Made by a program: the position numbers and the translations under genes
Part shown: in pieces, positions 26,401-35,111 of the stretch
How positions within the stretch are numbered: position 1 is the first letter of the stretch
Layout of the letters: each line of letters opens with the position of its first letter
The notes under the pieces: generated by a model
Seen by the model: only the letters and a program-made list of their open reading frames with translations
Database searches by the model: none
What the model was told of the DNA's origin: nothing
NCBI RefSeq assembly: GCF_947493595.1
Contig: NZ_CANLRL010000002.1
Location: 62,001 to 126,000 of the forward strand
DNA from: an uncultured Shimia sp.
GTDB lineage: Bacteria; Pseudomonadota; Alphaproteobacteria; Rhodobacterales; Rhodobacteraceae
Length of the DNA stretch: 64,000 nucleotides
Direction: 5' to 3'

Positions 26401-28863
26401 TTGTGCGGCCACCGGATGGGACAAACGGCGCTCCACTGGACGGCCAGAGCCTTCAAGCACCCGAATTGTGATGTCCGCGGACAGCGCGCGACCGGCGGCT
26501 TCTTGCGATGGCAGGGGCAGGAATATGTCCGCGCGACCGTCGGCATCCGTCACATCGCCAAAGAAATACTCCGTTTGACCATAAAAAGGCTGGTCATAGC
26601 GTCCAAAGCGGTAACCTTCATACCCTTCGATCTCAGACTGTGACCGCAGGGTGAGCTGTCCTTCGACACTCAAATCTGCCGCAGGCGCCCCAAACAAATA
26701 CCGCGCTTCAAGTTTGAGGGGGGCTGGGTCGTCCTCGGTCAAAGGTCCGCTTGGCGGTGTCATCTCAAAGTCGATACGTTCAGGCAGGAAGTCCTCGACC
26801 AGCACCTTTGCCGTAGCCAAAGCGGGCGCCTCTAGGTCGGATTTGAACTCTAACGTCCAGCGGCCACGTGGAACAGTCGTGCCAAGCGGCATGTCAAACA
26901 CATGACCACCGGCCACACCTGTAGTGGACACCGCGCGGCTGTATTCCACACCATCCGGACGGGTCAGAATGGCGGTTACGGGGAGCGATGGCAGGGCTTC
27001 GGCGACCGGATCGCGTGCCAATGCGGTCACATGAATGGTCTCGCCTGCGCGGTAAGCACCCCGATCCGTTGCCACAAAGAGGTCAATTGGAGGGGCTGCT
27101 GGACGGCCCTCCACACCCCGATCCGACAAATCAAAAGCAGGGTCCGTTAGCGACAAAAACGTGAAATCCTCACCGGCTTCCACCAGCAACAACGCAGGCG
27201 CCTGTGCGCCGGTGCCACGCGTTAAACCCGCATCAAAGCGCGCGTATCCCTCTGCATCACTTGTAACAGTGCCCAAAACGCGATTGGCCCGAGAAATCAG
27301 CGACACCTTGGCCTGATCCATGGCCGTGGCATCGGACAGGCGGCGCACAAAAGCATGCAAACCATCGGTGCCGTTCAGACTTGTCAGGCCAATATCCGAC
27401 AGTAAGAACCACTGTGTCGCGGAGGTTTCATCGTATTTGTCGGCACCTGGGAGATCCGCGGTCAGTGCATAGACACCAGCTGGCTGGCCTGCGACCAAAT
27501 CCGCCATCGGAAGACGGGTTGTCACGGTCTTGTTCAAGGTATTTTGAACCTCACCGGTCCCGGTCCAGATGGTTTCTGCCACATCGCGGGCAAAGGCATC
27601 CACCTGCCAATAGCTTAGAGGTTGACCAAAGTAGCTGTCCTGAATGGCACGTAGAATGTTGCGGTCATTCACGCGCTGCAGGGTCAGCTCAACCTCATCC
27701 AGGTTAACGGTTTCAATTGGCAGGCCCGCGTCTTGGCTGCGCGGCAAAACGTAAGCCCGCCCTCCGAAGGCCACACTTGGGCTGCGGTCACGCACATAGG
27801 CGTTAAGCGTGATATCTTTGATCAGCGTTTCGCCACTTTGCGCAGGCAGGCCTTCGCGGAAAGTCACTTCTAGGCGTTGTCCATGTGTGAGGCCTTCGAC
27901 ACAAATGCGGCGCTCCTCAACACTCAGAGCCATTTGCGCATTGGGCAGTTTTACAAATGGCGCGTAGTCCTGACCAACCTTGACCAAAGGCTCATTGAAC
28001 TCGGCGCAGAAACGCGGCTCTTCCAGATCACTGTCTACAACGTGCTCAGACACTCGGAACCCGTATTTGCCAATGGCTGCGTCCAAACGCTGCGCCACAT
28101 CGGTTCGCGGTTGGATCGACTCGGCAAGCCGCAAGCTACGCAGCACCGCTTTACCCCGATCTTGCTCTTCCAATTGGTCGGCCATCAAGATCAGGGCATT
28201 CACGCGTTCGGCGCGATCTTCTGCCCGTAGGTAGGCGTTGATGCTGCCAAGGAAGGCGCGCTCACGATAGGTACGGGACTCTGAAGACTTGTCGCTTTTC
28301 AGGTCAGCGTTCAGGCGCGCATATTCGTGCCACAGGTCGCTTCGGTCCGATTTTGCCAAGGCGCCGCCGGTCCAACGCATAGCGCTCAGATTGTTGCCAT
28401 CGGCTCGGCGCTCCTGCGCCGCATCGAGCATTGCCTGCACAGTCCAGGGGCCACCTGCATGATGCCGCCCGATATTGGCAGCCAAATCTTTGGCGCGGTC
28501 AAAGTCCGACTTTCTCAAAAAAGTCAGATCTTCTGCGCGCCCACCAGCCAAGAAATGCGTTCCGCGAGGCGTTTCAAACACTTCCGCAGACAACGCGCCT
28601 TCATAAGGCTGCCGCTCGCTAATCGCTGATTTCGGGAAGCAGGCGTTGGACTTTTGATTGAAGGTGAAAGCCACACAATCCTGATCGGCCAAACAGGCCC
28701 CAATGCAAGCATCGTAAGTCGTATCAAACAGATTTTGCAGATCCGACCCGTAGAAATCTACGTCGCGGCTCACGACGATACGGCGATCGGGCACAAATGA
28801 GTCTTCGGCATGCGCCAAACCAGAACAAACAGTCAAAATTGCAGCCACAAAAATGCGAAACAT
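23425..28863 (-). CDS. Bacterial alpha-2-macroglobulin with PAN-like N-terminal domain
   Basis: Bacterial alpha-2-macroglobulins trap attacking proteases in the periplasm through a reactive thioester. The thioester motif is present as PYGCTEQ with Cys at residue 1369. The 1,812-residue protein has a Sec signal peptide (LTVCSGLAHA) and MG-type beta domains such as ATDRGAYRAGETIHV. A C-terminal alpha-helical thioester domain is also present. Residues of about 30-100 form a PAN/Apple-like segment with regularly spaced Cys (DACIGACLADQDCVAFTFN), which the E. coli YfhM lacks. The signal peptide is not a clear lipobox, so a soluble periplasmic protein is likely. It is translated just before pbpC. 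Confidence 0.93.
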   Translation of the reverse strand: MFRIFVAAILTVCSGLAHAEDSFVPDRRIVVSRDVDFYGSDLQNLFDTTYDACIGACLADQDCVAFTFNQKSNACFPKSAISERQPYEGALSAEVFETPRGTHFLAGGRAEDLTFLRKSDFDRAKDLAANIGRHHAGGPWTVQAMLDAAQERRADGNNLSAMRWTGGALAKSDRSDLWHEYARLNADLKSDKSSESRTYRERAFLGSINAYLRAEDRAERVNALILMADQLEEQDRGKAVLRSLRLAESIQPRTDVAQRLDAAIGKYGFRVSEHVVDSDLEEPRFCAEFNEPLVKVGQDYAPFVKLPNAQMALSVEERRICVEGLTHGQRLEVTFREGLPAQSGETLIKDITLNAYVRDRSPSVAFGGRAYVLPRSQDAGLPIETVNLDEVELTLQRVNDRNILRAIQDSYFGQPLSYWQVDAFARDVAETIWTGTGEVQNTLNKTVTTRLPMADLVAGQPAGVYALTADLPGADKYDETSATQWFLLSDIGLTSLNGTDGLHAFVRRLSDATAMDQAKVSLISRANRVLGTVTSDAEGYARFDAGLTRGTGAQAPALLLVEAGEDFTFLSLTDPAFDLSDRGVEGRPAAPPIDLFVATDRGAYRAGETIHVTALARDPVAEALPSLPVTAILTRPDGVEYSRAVSTTGVAGGHVFDMPLGTTVPRGRWTLEFKSDLEAPALATAKVLVEDFLPERIDFEMTPPSGPLTEDDPAPLKLEARYLFGAPAADLSVEGQLTLRSQSEIEGYEGYRFGRYDQPFYGQTEYFFGDVTDADGRADIFLPLPSQEAAGRALSADITIRVLEGSGRPVERRLSHPVAAQTALIGIKPRFDEDVVPEGGTARFELLALASDLSRAQMPVQWTVNRVETRYQWYQLGGSWEWEPTTRRTAVASGSATLGDTVVEVGARVDWGRYEIVVEQDGGDFVSSAVEFYAGWYAPVDATETPDTLELSLDKDMFRSGDTAQLRLVPRFAGTALVSVMSNRLISMQAVEVSEGENLIPLTVTDEWGAGAYVTASVIRPSDLPAGKNPARALGLSYAKVDPGAKQLSVDLIAPAQIAPRGPLDVSLKVEGVAEGETAFVTLAAVDVGILNLTNFESPDPSGHYFGQRRLGMEIRDIYGRLINGMTGSMGALRSGGDANAGSKFDSPPPTEELVAYFQGPIEVGADGMAQVQFDMPQFNGAVRLMAVAWSATGVGQAELEVLVRDPVVVTASLPRFLAPGDESRLLLEFVHAEGPSGRMGLDVVTESGVSLQSNSVPSGLSLKQLGSARLSVPLVAKEIGDHVIDVALTTADGKVLTKTLTLPVRDNDPEVSESRQVVLAAGEALTLGSDLFADLRPGTAETFLSSGALARFDAPGLMRALDRYPYGCTEQVASQTLPLLYFEDVADALGLVASDTLSTRIADAIELVLTRQSSNGAFGLWQPSSGDFWLDAYVSDFLSRAKSQGHAVPDVAFTQAMNNLRNRVNYAPDFDNGGEDLAYALMVLAREGAANMGDLRYYADVKAKAFATPLAAAQLGAALASYGDQTRADFMFQQAARLIEGQAQTNESPLWRVDYGTNLRDAVGALTLAVEAGSAALDRGALLSRVTAPERDLSTQESVWSLMAAHALIEDAGSNTLSMDGVALDGPLLQRLSDTDLLSDVVLKNEGDNPQAVTVTRVGVPTYPVQRGGYGYQISRQYFTMEGNEVSGTDVASGDRFVTVLTVTPSSKVGARLMVNDPLPAGFEIDNPNLLVSGDVRALEWLKPTYAEHSEFRSDRFLAAVDWQSDQPFRLAYVVRAVSPGVYHHPAASVEDMYRPQYRANTDAARLIVTE

Positions 28864-29021
28864 TAGGCTTCTCCATCAATCAATGCCGCAATGGTGCCAT
28901 GGGGGCCACGGACTTGGCAACGATAAGAAATTCCGCAAATGCAGCCTATCCGATTAAGCAGATATTCATGGACATTTGAGAGAACGACCAACAACGGATT
29001 GGACGATTTAGGGATCGGCGT

Positions 29022-31202
29022 ATGTCGCTGGCGCAAAAACTTGCGGACGAAAGACGGGCACGTTTGGCAGCCGAACGCTTGCTGGAGCTGAAAAAGCGCG
29101 AGCTTTATGCAGCCAACCGCAAGCTGGGCAAACATGCTGCGCAACTGTCCAATGAGATCGTCGAAACACGCGCCGAGTATGAAACCGTTGTCAACGAAAA
29201 CAAAAAAGTGCGCCATGATTTGGAAACCGCCAAAGAACGCGCCGATCAAGCCGAACGACGGCTTTGGCATTCCATAGCGACAATCCGCGACGGGTTTGCC
29301 TTTTTCGATGCCCAAGGCAAGATGATTGCCGCCAACCCTGCTTATTTGGCCATCTTTGAGGGCGCTGACCACGTCAAACCTGGCATCAGTTACCAAGAAA
29401 TCATGGAATTTGCCGCCCATGAGGGATTGTTTGTGTTGGAAGACACCTCTCCCGATGACTGGTGCAACATGATGGAGCAGCGGTGGCACGAAGATGAGCC
29501 AGAGCCGGTGATCGTGCGCTTGTGGAACGAAGAGTTCTTGAAGCTGATTGATCAGCGAGACCAAGGCGAGGATCGCGCCAGCCTTGCACTCAACATCACT
29601 GATTCCGTGCGCAAGGAAGCAGAGCTTCAACACGCCCGTCAGGAAGCAGAGGCGGCAAGCCAAGCAAAGTCCGCCTTTTTGGCCAATATGAGTCACGAGC
29701 TCCGCACCCCGATGAATGGGGTTGTTGGCATGGCCAGCTTGCTGATGGACACCTCTTTAAGTGAAGAACAACGGCTGTTCGCCTCCACCATCAAGAACTC
29801 CGGCGAGGCATTGCTTTCGATCATCAACGACGTGCTCGATTATTCTAAACTTGGGGCTGAGAATGTTGGGCTGCGTACAGAACCGTTTGATTTAGAGCGC
29901 TGCATCCATGAAGTTATGACCTTGCATCAGGTCTCTGCCCGAGAAAAAGGCGTGGAGCTCTTGGTGGACTACGATCTGTTCCTACCAACAAAGTTTGTTG
30001 GCGACATCGGACGGATGCGGCAAATTTTGACACATCTGATAGGAAACGGCGTCAAGTTTACACATCACGGGCATGTCCAGGTGCAAGTGGTCGGTGTGAT
30101 CACCAATGACGGCTCTGAAGCGGTGATACACGTGACAGTTCAGGACACCGGCATCGGCATTCCTGAAGAAAAACTGGAGCATATTTTTGGCGAGTTTAAT
30201 CAGGTTGATACCAGCCAGAACCGTGAATTTGAAGGTACCGGCCTTGGACTTGCGCTCACCAAACAGCTTGTTGGGCTGATGTCTGGAGAAATCTGGGTGG
30301 ATTCCGTGATTGCAGAGGGCACGTCTTTTGGCTTCCGACTCTCTATGCCCATCGAGGAGGATTGTGAGCAGCTTCCCATCCCGCTGCCGGACACGGTTCA
30401 GCATGTGCTTGTGGCCTCGGATATGGAAGTAAACAGCGACCTGCTGCACAAACAGCTGGAGCAAATGGGGGCCACGGTCACTATCTGCACCGACCAAACG
30501 CAGGTGCTGTTATTAGCGCCACATGTAGATTTGATCCTCGCGGATCACACGCCTTCCGGGATCAATGCCCGCGACCTAGGCGCAGAGATGCAAAAGATGG
30601 AAATCAGCACGCCAATCCTGGCGCTTACCAGCGATTTGAAGGTTTTTGCTGGTATGGAGAAAGACTCGCTTGTGAAGGCGATCCTCCAGAAGCCGGGCTC
30701 ACGTGCAGAGTTAAACCTCGGGATTGCGAAAGCCGCCAATGCGGGCGCATCTCAAAGACGCAAACCGACAAAACGGCGCATGCGTGTGCTGTCGGCAGAA
30801 GACAACAAGACAAATCGCTTAGTGCTTGAAAAACTGCTCAAGCCTTTGGATATCGAACTGGAATTTGCCCATGACGGCGTCGAAGCTGTCGAGAAATTCC
30901 AGTCCTATGCACCGGACCTTATTTTTATGGACATTTCCATGCCACGTATGGATGGCACTGAGGCCACTCAGAAAATTCGCGACCTGGAAATGATCACCAA
31001 GGGGCATGTGCCAATTGTTGCGCTGACCGCTCTGGCCAATGAGGGAGATGAGGAGCACATCTTGTCGCACGGGTTGGACAGGTATCTCACCAAGCCACTG
31101 CGCAAGAAGGAAATCTTCAAGGTGATCGCAGAAATCTATACCGGCGACACAGTTGACCCGTTCCCGCAACCCGAAGAGCTACCGCTTCAGGCCTCAGGAT
31201 AA
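29022..31202 (+). CDS. Hybrid sensor histidine kinase with two receiver domains
   Basis: The 726-residue cytoplasmic kinase begins with a charged coiled coil (about residues 1-80) and a PAS domain (about 85-190). The dimerisation domain carries the phospho-His at residue 225 in MSHELRTPMNG, followed by the ATPase (GTGLGLALTKQL). Then comes a receiver-like domain (about 465-580) that has lost the acidic pair at its start (LVASDMEVN). The second receiver (about 590-715) is complete: AEDNKTNR, phospho-Asp in LIFMDISMP, and Lys in TKP. No membrane segment is seen, so it should sense an internal signal. Divergent from the alpha-2-macroglobulin gene; its end overlaps yaaA by 16 bases on the other strand. 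Confidence 0.93.
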   Translation: MSLAQKLADERRARLAAERLLELKKRELYAANRKLGKHAAQLSNEIVETRAEYETVVNENKKVRHDLETAKERADQAERRLWHSIATIRDGFAFFDAQGKMIAANPAYLAIFEGADHVKPGISYQEIMEFAAHEGLFVLEDTSPDDWCNMMEQRWHEDEPEPVIVRLWNEEFLKLIDQRDQGEDRASLALNITDSVRKEAELQHARQEAEAASQAKSAFLANMSHELRTPMNGVVGMASLLMDTSLSEEQRLFASTIKNSGEALLSIINDVLDYSKLGAENVGLRTEPFDLERCIHEVMTLHQVSAREKGVELLVDYDLFLPTKFVGDIGRMRQILTHLIGNGVKFTHHGHVQVQVVGVITNDGSEAVIHVTVQDTGIGIPEEKLEHIFGEFNQVDTSQNREFEGTGLGLALTKQLVGLMSGEIWVDSVIAEGTSFGFRLSMPIEEDCEQLPIPLPDTVQHVLVASDMEVNSDLLHKQLEQMGATVTICTDQTQVLLLAPHVDLILADHTPSGINARDLGAEMQKMEISTPILALTSDLKVFAGMEKDSLVKAILQKPGSRAELNLGIAKAANAGASQRRKPTKRRMRVLSAEDNKTNRLVLEKLLKPLDIELEFAHDGVEAVEKFQSYAPDLIFMDISMPRMDGTEATQKIRDLEMITKGHVPIVALTALANEGDEEHILSHGLDRYLTKPLRKKEIFKVIAEIYTGDTVDPFPQPEELPLQASG

Positions 31203-31960
31203 TCGCGCAGGAAAACCCAGCGGTCTCCGTCTGACATCTCTGGCTGATATCGGTATCCGCCATAGTCAAACTCTTTGAGGCCTTCGGCATCGTTCAGTCG
31301 GTTGTGAATGATGTAACGCGCCATGCTGCCGCGGGCTTTTTTGGCAAAGAAAGAGACAATCTTAGCCTCGCCATTGCGCTCTTCCATAAACACCGGCGTG
31401 ATGACGCGCAGTTTGAGCGCCTTCAGATCGACCGCGCCAAAATACTCCTGACTAGCACAGTTGACCAAAGTGTCTGACTGAATCTCTTCCGCTTGCGCGC
31501 GCAACGCTTTGGCCGGCGCCTGGCGCCAATAGTCGTAGAGAGATTTGCCGCGACGTGTCTTCAGGCGACTGCCCATTTCAAGACGATACGGCTGCATCGC
31601 GTCAAGCGGGCGCAACACGCCATAAAGCCCGGACAAAATACGAAGATGATCCTGCGCCCAAAGCATCTCATCCGCTTCGAGACTTGCCGCGTCCAAGCCG
31701 ACATAAGTGTCTCCAGCAAAGGCATGCACTGCCGGGCGAGTCAGTTCACCCGAAGGCATTGCCTCAAACGCCTTGAACCGATCACGGTTCAGCTTTGCCA
31801 AATCCGCACTGAGGTCCATCAACTTGCGCAGCTCTGCCAACGTGAGGTTGCGAGCGGTTTTGGCCAGGCGCACAGCGTCTTCCTGAAACTCGGGTTCCGT
31901 TGTTGGCCCCTCAACGGGATCCCAGTTCAAACGTTTTGCAGGTGAGATCACTACAAGCAT
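31187..31960 (-). CDS. yaaA: Peroxide stress protein YaaA family
   Basis: The 257-residue protein matches YaaA throughout: MLVVISPAKRLNWD at the N-terminus, the central LYGVLRPLDAMQPYRLEMG, and the C-terminal FDYGGYRYQPEMSDGDRWVF. In E. coli YaaA lowers free iron during peroxide stress and so protects DNA. It lies 27 bases after recQ on the same strand, a DNA-repair neighbour that fits such a role. The gene ends inside the last codons of the hybrid kinase on the opposite strand. Confidence 0.94.
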   Translation of the reverse strand: MLVVISPAKRLNWDPVEGPTTEPEFQEDAVRLAKTARNLTLAELRKLMDLSADLAKLNRDRFKAFEAMPSGELTRPAVHAFAGDTYVGLDAASLEADEMLWAQDHLRILSGLYGVLRPLDAMQPYRLEMGSRLKTRRGKSLYDYWRQAPAKALRAQAEEIQSDTLVNCASQEYFGAVDLKALKLRVITPVFMEERNGEAKIVSFFAKKARGSMARYIIHNRLNDAEGLKEFDYGGYRYQPEMSDGDRWVFLRDYPEA

Positions 31961-31987
31961 CGGGTGTTCCTCATATTTTGGATCTGT

Positions 31988-34027
31988 CTAAGTGGCATCT
32001 CTTAAGACGTCCAGAAACGCCTCACCAAACCGGTCTGCACGACGGTCCCCCAACAGCCGTTCCATCGCTTGGGCGTCGCGGGGTTTGGTGCTGGCAACTT
32101 TTGCCAAAAGGCCTGCCGAACAGCTCATTGGTTTGTCAATTCCTTCCGGCCCCCGCAGCAGTTTGGATTGGGCTTCCAGCAATAAATCATAAAGGCTGGC
32201 GTCCTGCCGGCCCGCGATCTTGCGACGGCTGGGGTGCATCTGTTCTGCTTCCCCATTGATCACTTCCAGAAAGGCGTCACCATAGTTGGCCAGTTTTTTA
32301 GCGCCAACGCCACTCACCCGCGCCATGTCGTCCAAATTGGAAGGTCGCACCTCCGCCATTTCCGCCAAGGTGCGATCCGGGAAAATCACGTATGCGGGAA
32401 CCTTGGCAGCTTCTGCCAACGCGCGGCGTTTGGCTTTGAGTGCGGACATCAGGGGGGCGTTTTCTTCGCTCACCAAAGTCTTTGCAGCGGGCCTGCGCGA
32501 GGTGGTGCGAATGGTGTCTCTGCGCAGCTGCACAGTTTCTTCGTCCCGCAACACTGGCCTTGCCCGATCCGTCATGGTCAGAGCGCCATGGCGTTCCGGA
32601 TTGGGGCGCACAAGATCATGGCCCATCATCTGCCGGAAGACCGCTTGCCATTGGCGTTTATCGTATTCTGTGCCGACACCATAAGTCGGTAAAACGTCAT
32701 GGCCTCGCTCGCGGATTTTGTCGGTGTCATTACCCAGCAGAATGTCGATCAGGTGACCGGTCCCAAACCATTCACCGGTGCGCAAAATGGCAGACAGCGC
32801 TTTACGCACAGCTACGGTGCCATCAAACACCTCGGGTGGCGTATCGCAAAGATCGCACTTCCCGCAGTTGACCTCAGTTTCCCCGAAGTATTGCAACAGG
32901 TTGCGGCGACGACACTCCAAGGCCTCCGCCAACCCCAGAAGCGCATTGAGACGTGCATGGTCAGCAGCACGGCGTTCAGGTGGTGCCAAACCTTCGTCAA
33001 TCTGCGACCGCCGCAGACGAATGTCATCTGGGCCAAACAAGGTCAGCGTTTCCGCGGGCGCGCCATCGCGACCTGCGCGACCGATCTCTTGATAATAAGC
33101 CTCGATCGACTTGGGCAAATCGGCATGTGCCACCCAGCGGATGTCAGGTTTATCAACCCCCATGCCAAAGGCCACAGTTGCCACCACAATCAATCCATCT
33201 TCGCGCTGGAATCGAACTTCGGTATCACGGCGTTCCTGTGGATCCATGCCACCATGGTAATGCAACGACAGATGGCCCTCTTCGCGGAGAGCTTTTGCCA
33301 GTGTTTCCGTTTTGGCACGGGTGCCGCAGTAGACAATCCCGGATTGCCCCTTTCGGGCAGCAGCAAACTGTAAAATTTGCTTTCGAGGATTGTCCTTGGC
33401 CGCAAAGGCCAGATGCAAATTGGGTCGGTCAAACCCGTGCAGGAAAGTTTGCGGCGCTGCGCCACCAAACAGACGCGCGACAATTTCATCGCGGGTTTCG
33501 GCATCAGCTGTGGCGGTAAAGGCTGCAATCGGAACGTCCAAGGCTCGCTGCAATTCGCCAATGCGCAGGTAATCCGGCCGGAAATCATGGCCCCACTGGC
33601 TCACACAATGCGCTTCATCCACCGCAATGAGACCAACGCCAATCTGGCGCAACATGCCCAGCGACGCGCCAGAGGCAAGCCGCTCAGGCGCAATATAAAG
33701 GAGCTTAAGACGGCCCGCATCAAGCGCATCCCAAACCTGCGCGGTTTCTTCTTCGGTATTGCCAGAGGTCAGCGCGCCTGCTTCCACCCCTGCCTCGCGC
33801 AATGCCCGCACTTGATCGCGCATCAACGCAATCAAAGGCGAGATCACAACCGTAACACCGCCCCGCACAAGCGCAGGCAATTGATAGCACAACGACTTGC
33901 CCCCGCCGGTTGGCATGATCGCCAGCACATTGTCACCGCGAGTGACAGCGTCCACAATCTCTTCTTGTCCCGGGCGGAAGGCGTCAAAGCCAAAAACATC
34001 GCTCAGAACCGTGGTTGCGGCCTGCAT
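31988..34027 (-). CDS. recQ: ATP-dependent DNA helicase RecQ
   Basis: RecQ unwinds DNA in the 3'-5' direction during recombination repair. Walker A is TGGGKSLCYQLPAL, the DEAH box DEAHCVSQWGHDFRPDYL, and helicase motif VI is QEIGRAGRDG. The zinc-binding Cys cluster CRRRNLLQYFGETEVNCGKC and a winged-helix domain follow. A C-terminal HRDC domain (LKAKRRALAEAAKVPAYVIF) completes the normal 679-residue protein. The ATG is the first codon after an 81-base gap from yggT. Confidence 0.97.
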   Translation of the reverse strand: MQAATTVLSDVFGFDAFRPGQEEIVDAVTRGDNVLAIMPTGGGKSLCYQLPALVRGGVTVVISPLIALMRDQVRALREAGVEAGALTSGNTEEETAQVWDALDAGRLKLLYIAPERLASGASLGMLRQIGVGLIAVDEAHCVSQWGHDFRPDYLRIGELQRALDVPIAAFTATADAETRDEIVARLFGGAAPQTFLHGFDRPNLHLAFAAKDNPRKQILQFAAARKGQSGIVYCGTRAKTETLAKALREEGHLSLHYHGGMDPQERRDTEVRFQREDGLIVVATVAFGMGVDKPDIRWVAHADLPKSIEAYYQEIGRAGRDGAPAETLTLFGPDDIRLRRSQIDEGLAPPERRAADHARLNALLGLAEALECRRRNLLQYFGETEVNCGKCDLCDTPPEVFDGTVAVRKALSAILRTGEWFGTGHLIDILLGNDTDKIRERGHDVLPTYGVGTEYDKRQWQAVFRQMMGHDLVRPNPERHGALTMTDRARPVLRDEETVQLRRDTIRTTSRRPAAKTLVSEENAPLMSALKAKRRALAEAAKVPAYVIFPDRTLAEMAEVRPSNLDDMARVSGVGAKKLANYGDAFLEVINGEAEQMHPSRRKIAGRQDASLYDLLLEAQSKLLRGPEGIDKPMSCSAGLLAKVASTKPRDAQAMERLLGDRRADRFGEAFLDVLRDAT

Positions 34028-34108
34028 TTCTCACCTTTTGTTGGGACACTCTGCGTTGCGCGCGACTGTCCCATAGGCGGGCGGCAGCCTCAAGCCCGAA
34101 GGCGCAGG

Positions 34109-34393
34109 TTAGCCGAGAAGAACCGCTGGCAGAATGTAATCACGCAAAGAGATGATGACGACAAACACCACCAACGGCGCAAGATCCAAGGGGCGGGTAT
34201 CCGGCATCACACGGCGCACAGGTTCGTAGATCGGCTCAAGCAGGCGGTTCAGCCCGGTCCATATTTGCGAGACCAGAGGTTGGCGCAGGTTCAGAACCTG
34301 AAAATTGATCAACCAGCTCATGATGATATGTGCCAGCATAAAGAAGAAGGCGATATCCAAGATCAGCCGCAGTGGGCCATAAATTGCCATCAT
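34109..34393 (-). CDS. YggT-family integral membrane protein
   Basis: The 94-residue product has two hydrophobic helices (PLRLILDIAFFFMLAHIIMS and PLVVFVVIISLRDYILPAVL) joined by the typical GLNRLLEPIYEPVRRVMPDTR loop. The family is linked to osmotic stress and cell-envelope organisation but its exact role is unknown. Two adjacent ATG codons follow GGAG; I use the first, 6 bases from the site. The frame stays open 38 codons further upstream, but that part lacks family likeness and overlaps the divergent thioesterase promoter. Confidence 0.88.
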   Translation of the reverse strand: MMAIYGPLRLILDIAFFFMLAHIIMSWLINFQVLNLRQPLVSQIWTGLNRLLEPIYEPVRRVMPDTRPLDLAPLVVFVVIISLRDYILPAVLLG

Positions 34394-34518
34394 GAGAGGC
34401 TCCTTTGCTCCGATTGAGGCACAGTTAAGCACCGTTGCGTCAAAGCACAAGTCTGCGCTGGAATCTCGGTTGACGATGTGTTGCAGAGCGCATTGAAGGA
34501 CGGCCAAAGGAGACCTTC

Positions 34519-35055
34519 ATGTATCCCATCATGCGCATGGTCAAAGAGTTGATCAAATTCCGCAACGCAGCCCCGCTGCCATTGACCGGCACACATGTGT
34601 CTGCACATCGGTGTTGGCCGTCCGATATTGACCTGTGGATGGAGTTGAACAACGGGCGCACGCTGACCCTGTTTGACTTGGGGCGCATCCCGCTGGCGCA
34701 ACGTATCGGCTTGGTGGCTGTGTTACGTCAGGAAAAATGGAGCATGACCATGGCGGGGGCGACGGTGCGCTATCGCCGCCGCATCCGCACGTTTGAGAAA
34801 GTGGAAATGCGCAGCCGGGCGGTGTTTTGGGATGACCGCTTTATCTACCTGGAGCAGTCCATGTGGAAACAAAACGGCGAATGTGCCAACCACGCGCTCT
34901 ACCGTGCGGCGGTAACGGATCACTCTGGCATTGTAACGCCGGATCGTGTTCTGGCGGGCATGGGGCGAGAAGAAACCTCTCCGGTCGCGCCAGAATGGGT
35001 GGCCAATTGGATTGCCGCAGAAACCACCAGACCGTGGCCCCCGATGCAGGATTAA
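34519..35055 (+). CDS. Hotdog-fold acyl-CoA thioesterase family protein
   Basis: The 178-residue protein has the 4HBT-type layout: DIDLWMELNNGRTLTLFDLG, with the Asp and Asn positions of the active-site helix, followed by VRYRRRIRTFEKVEMRSRAV for the central beta strands. This would hydrolyse an acyl-CoA, or a related thioester, in the cytoplasm. The C-terminal tail is longer than in small thioesterases. Substrate unknown. It is divergent from yggT, 125 bases apart, and upstream of the transporter-mepA group on the same strand. Confidence 0.8.
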   Translation: MYPIMRMVKELIKFRNAAPLPLTGTHVSAHRCWPSDIDLWMELNNGRTLTLFDLGRIPLAQRIGLVAVLRQEKWSMTMAGATVRYRRRIRTFEKVEMRSRAVFWDDRFIYLEQSMWKQNGECANHALYRAAVTDHSGIVTPDRVLAGMGREETSPVAPEWVANWIAAETTRPWPPMQD

Positions 35056-35111
35056 CTTGCTAAGGTTGTGACATCCCGTCTAAGTGTAAATCAAAGTCCG
35101 GGGGGATGCGG

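Noticed and set aside
23425-28863. Alpha-2-macroglobulin as a lipoprotein
   Set aside because: The only early Cys lies in LTVCSG, which does not fit the lipobox well, and a Sec cleavage site after AHA is stronger.
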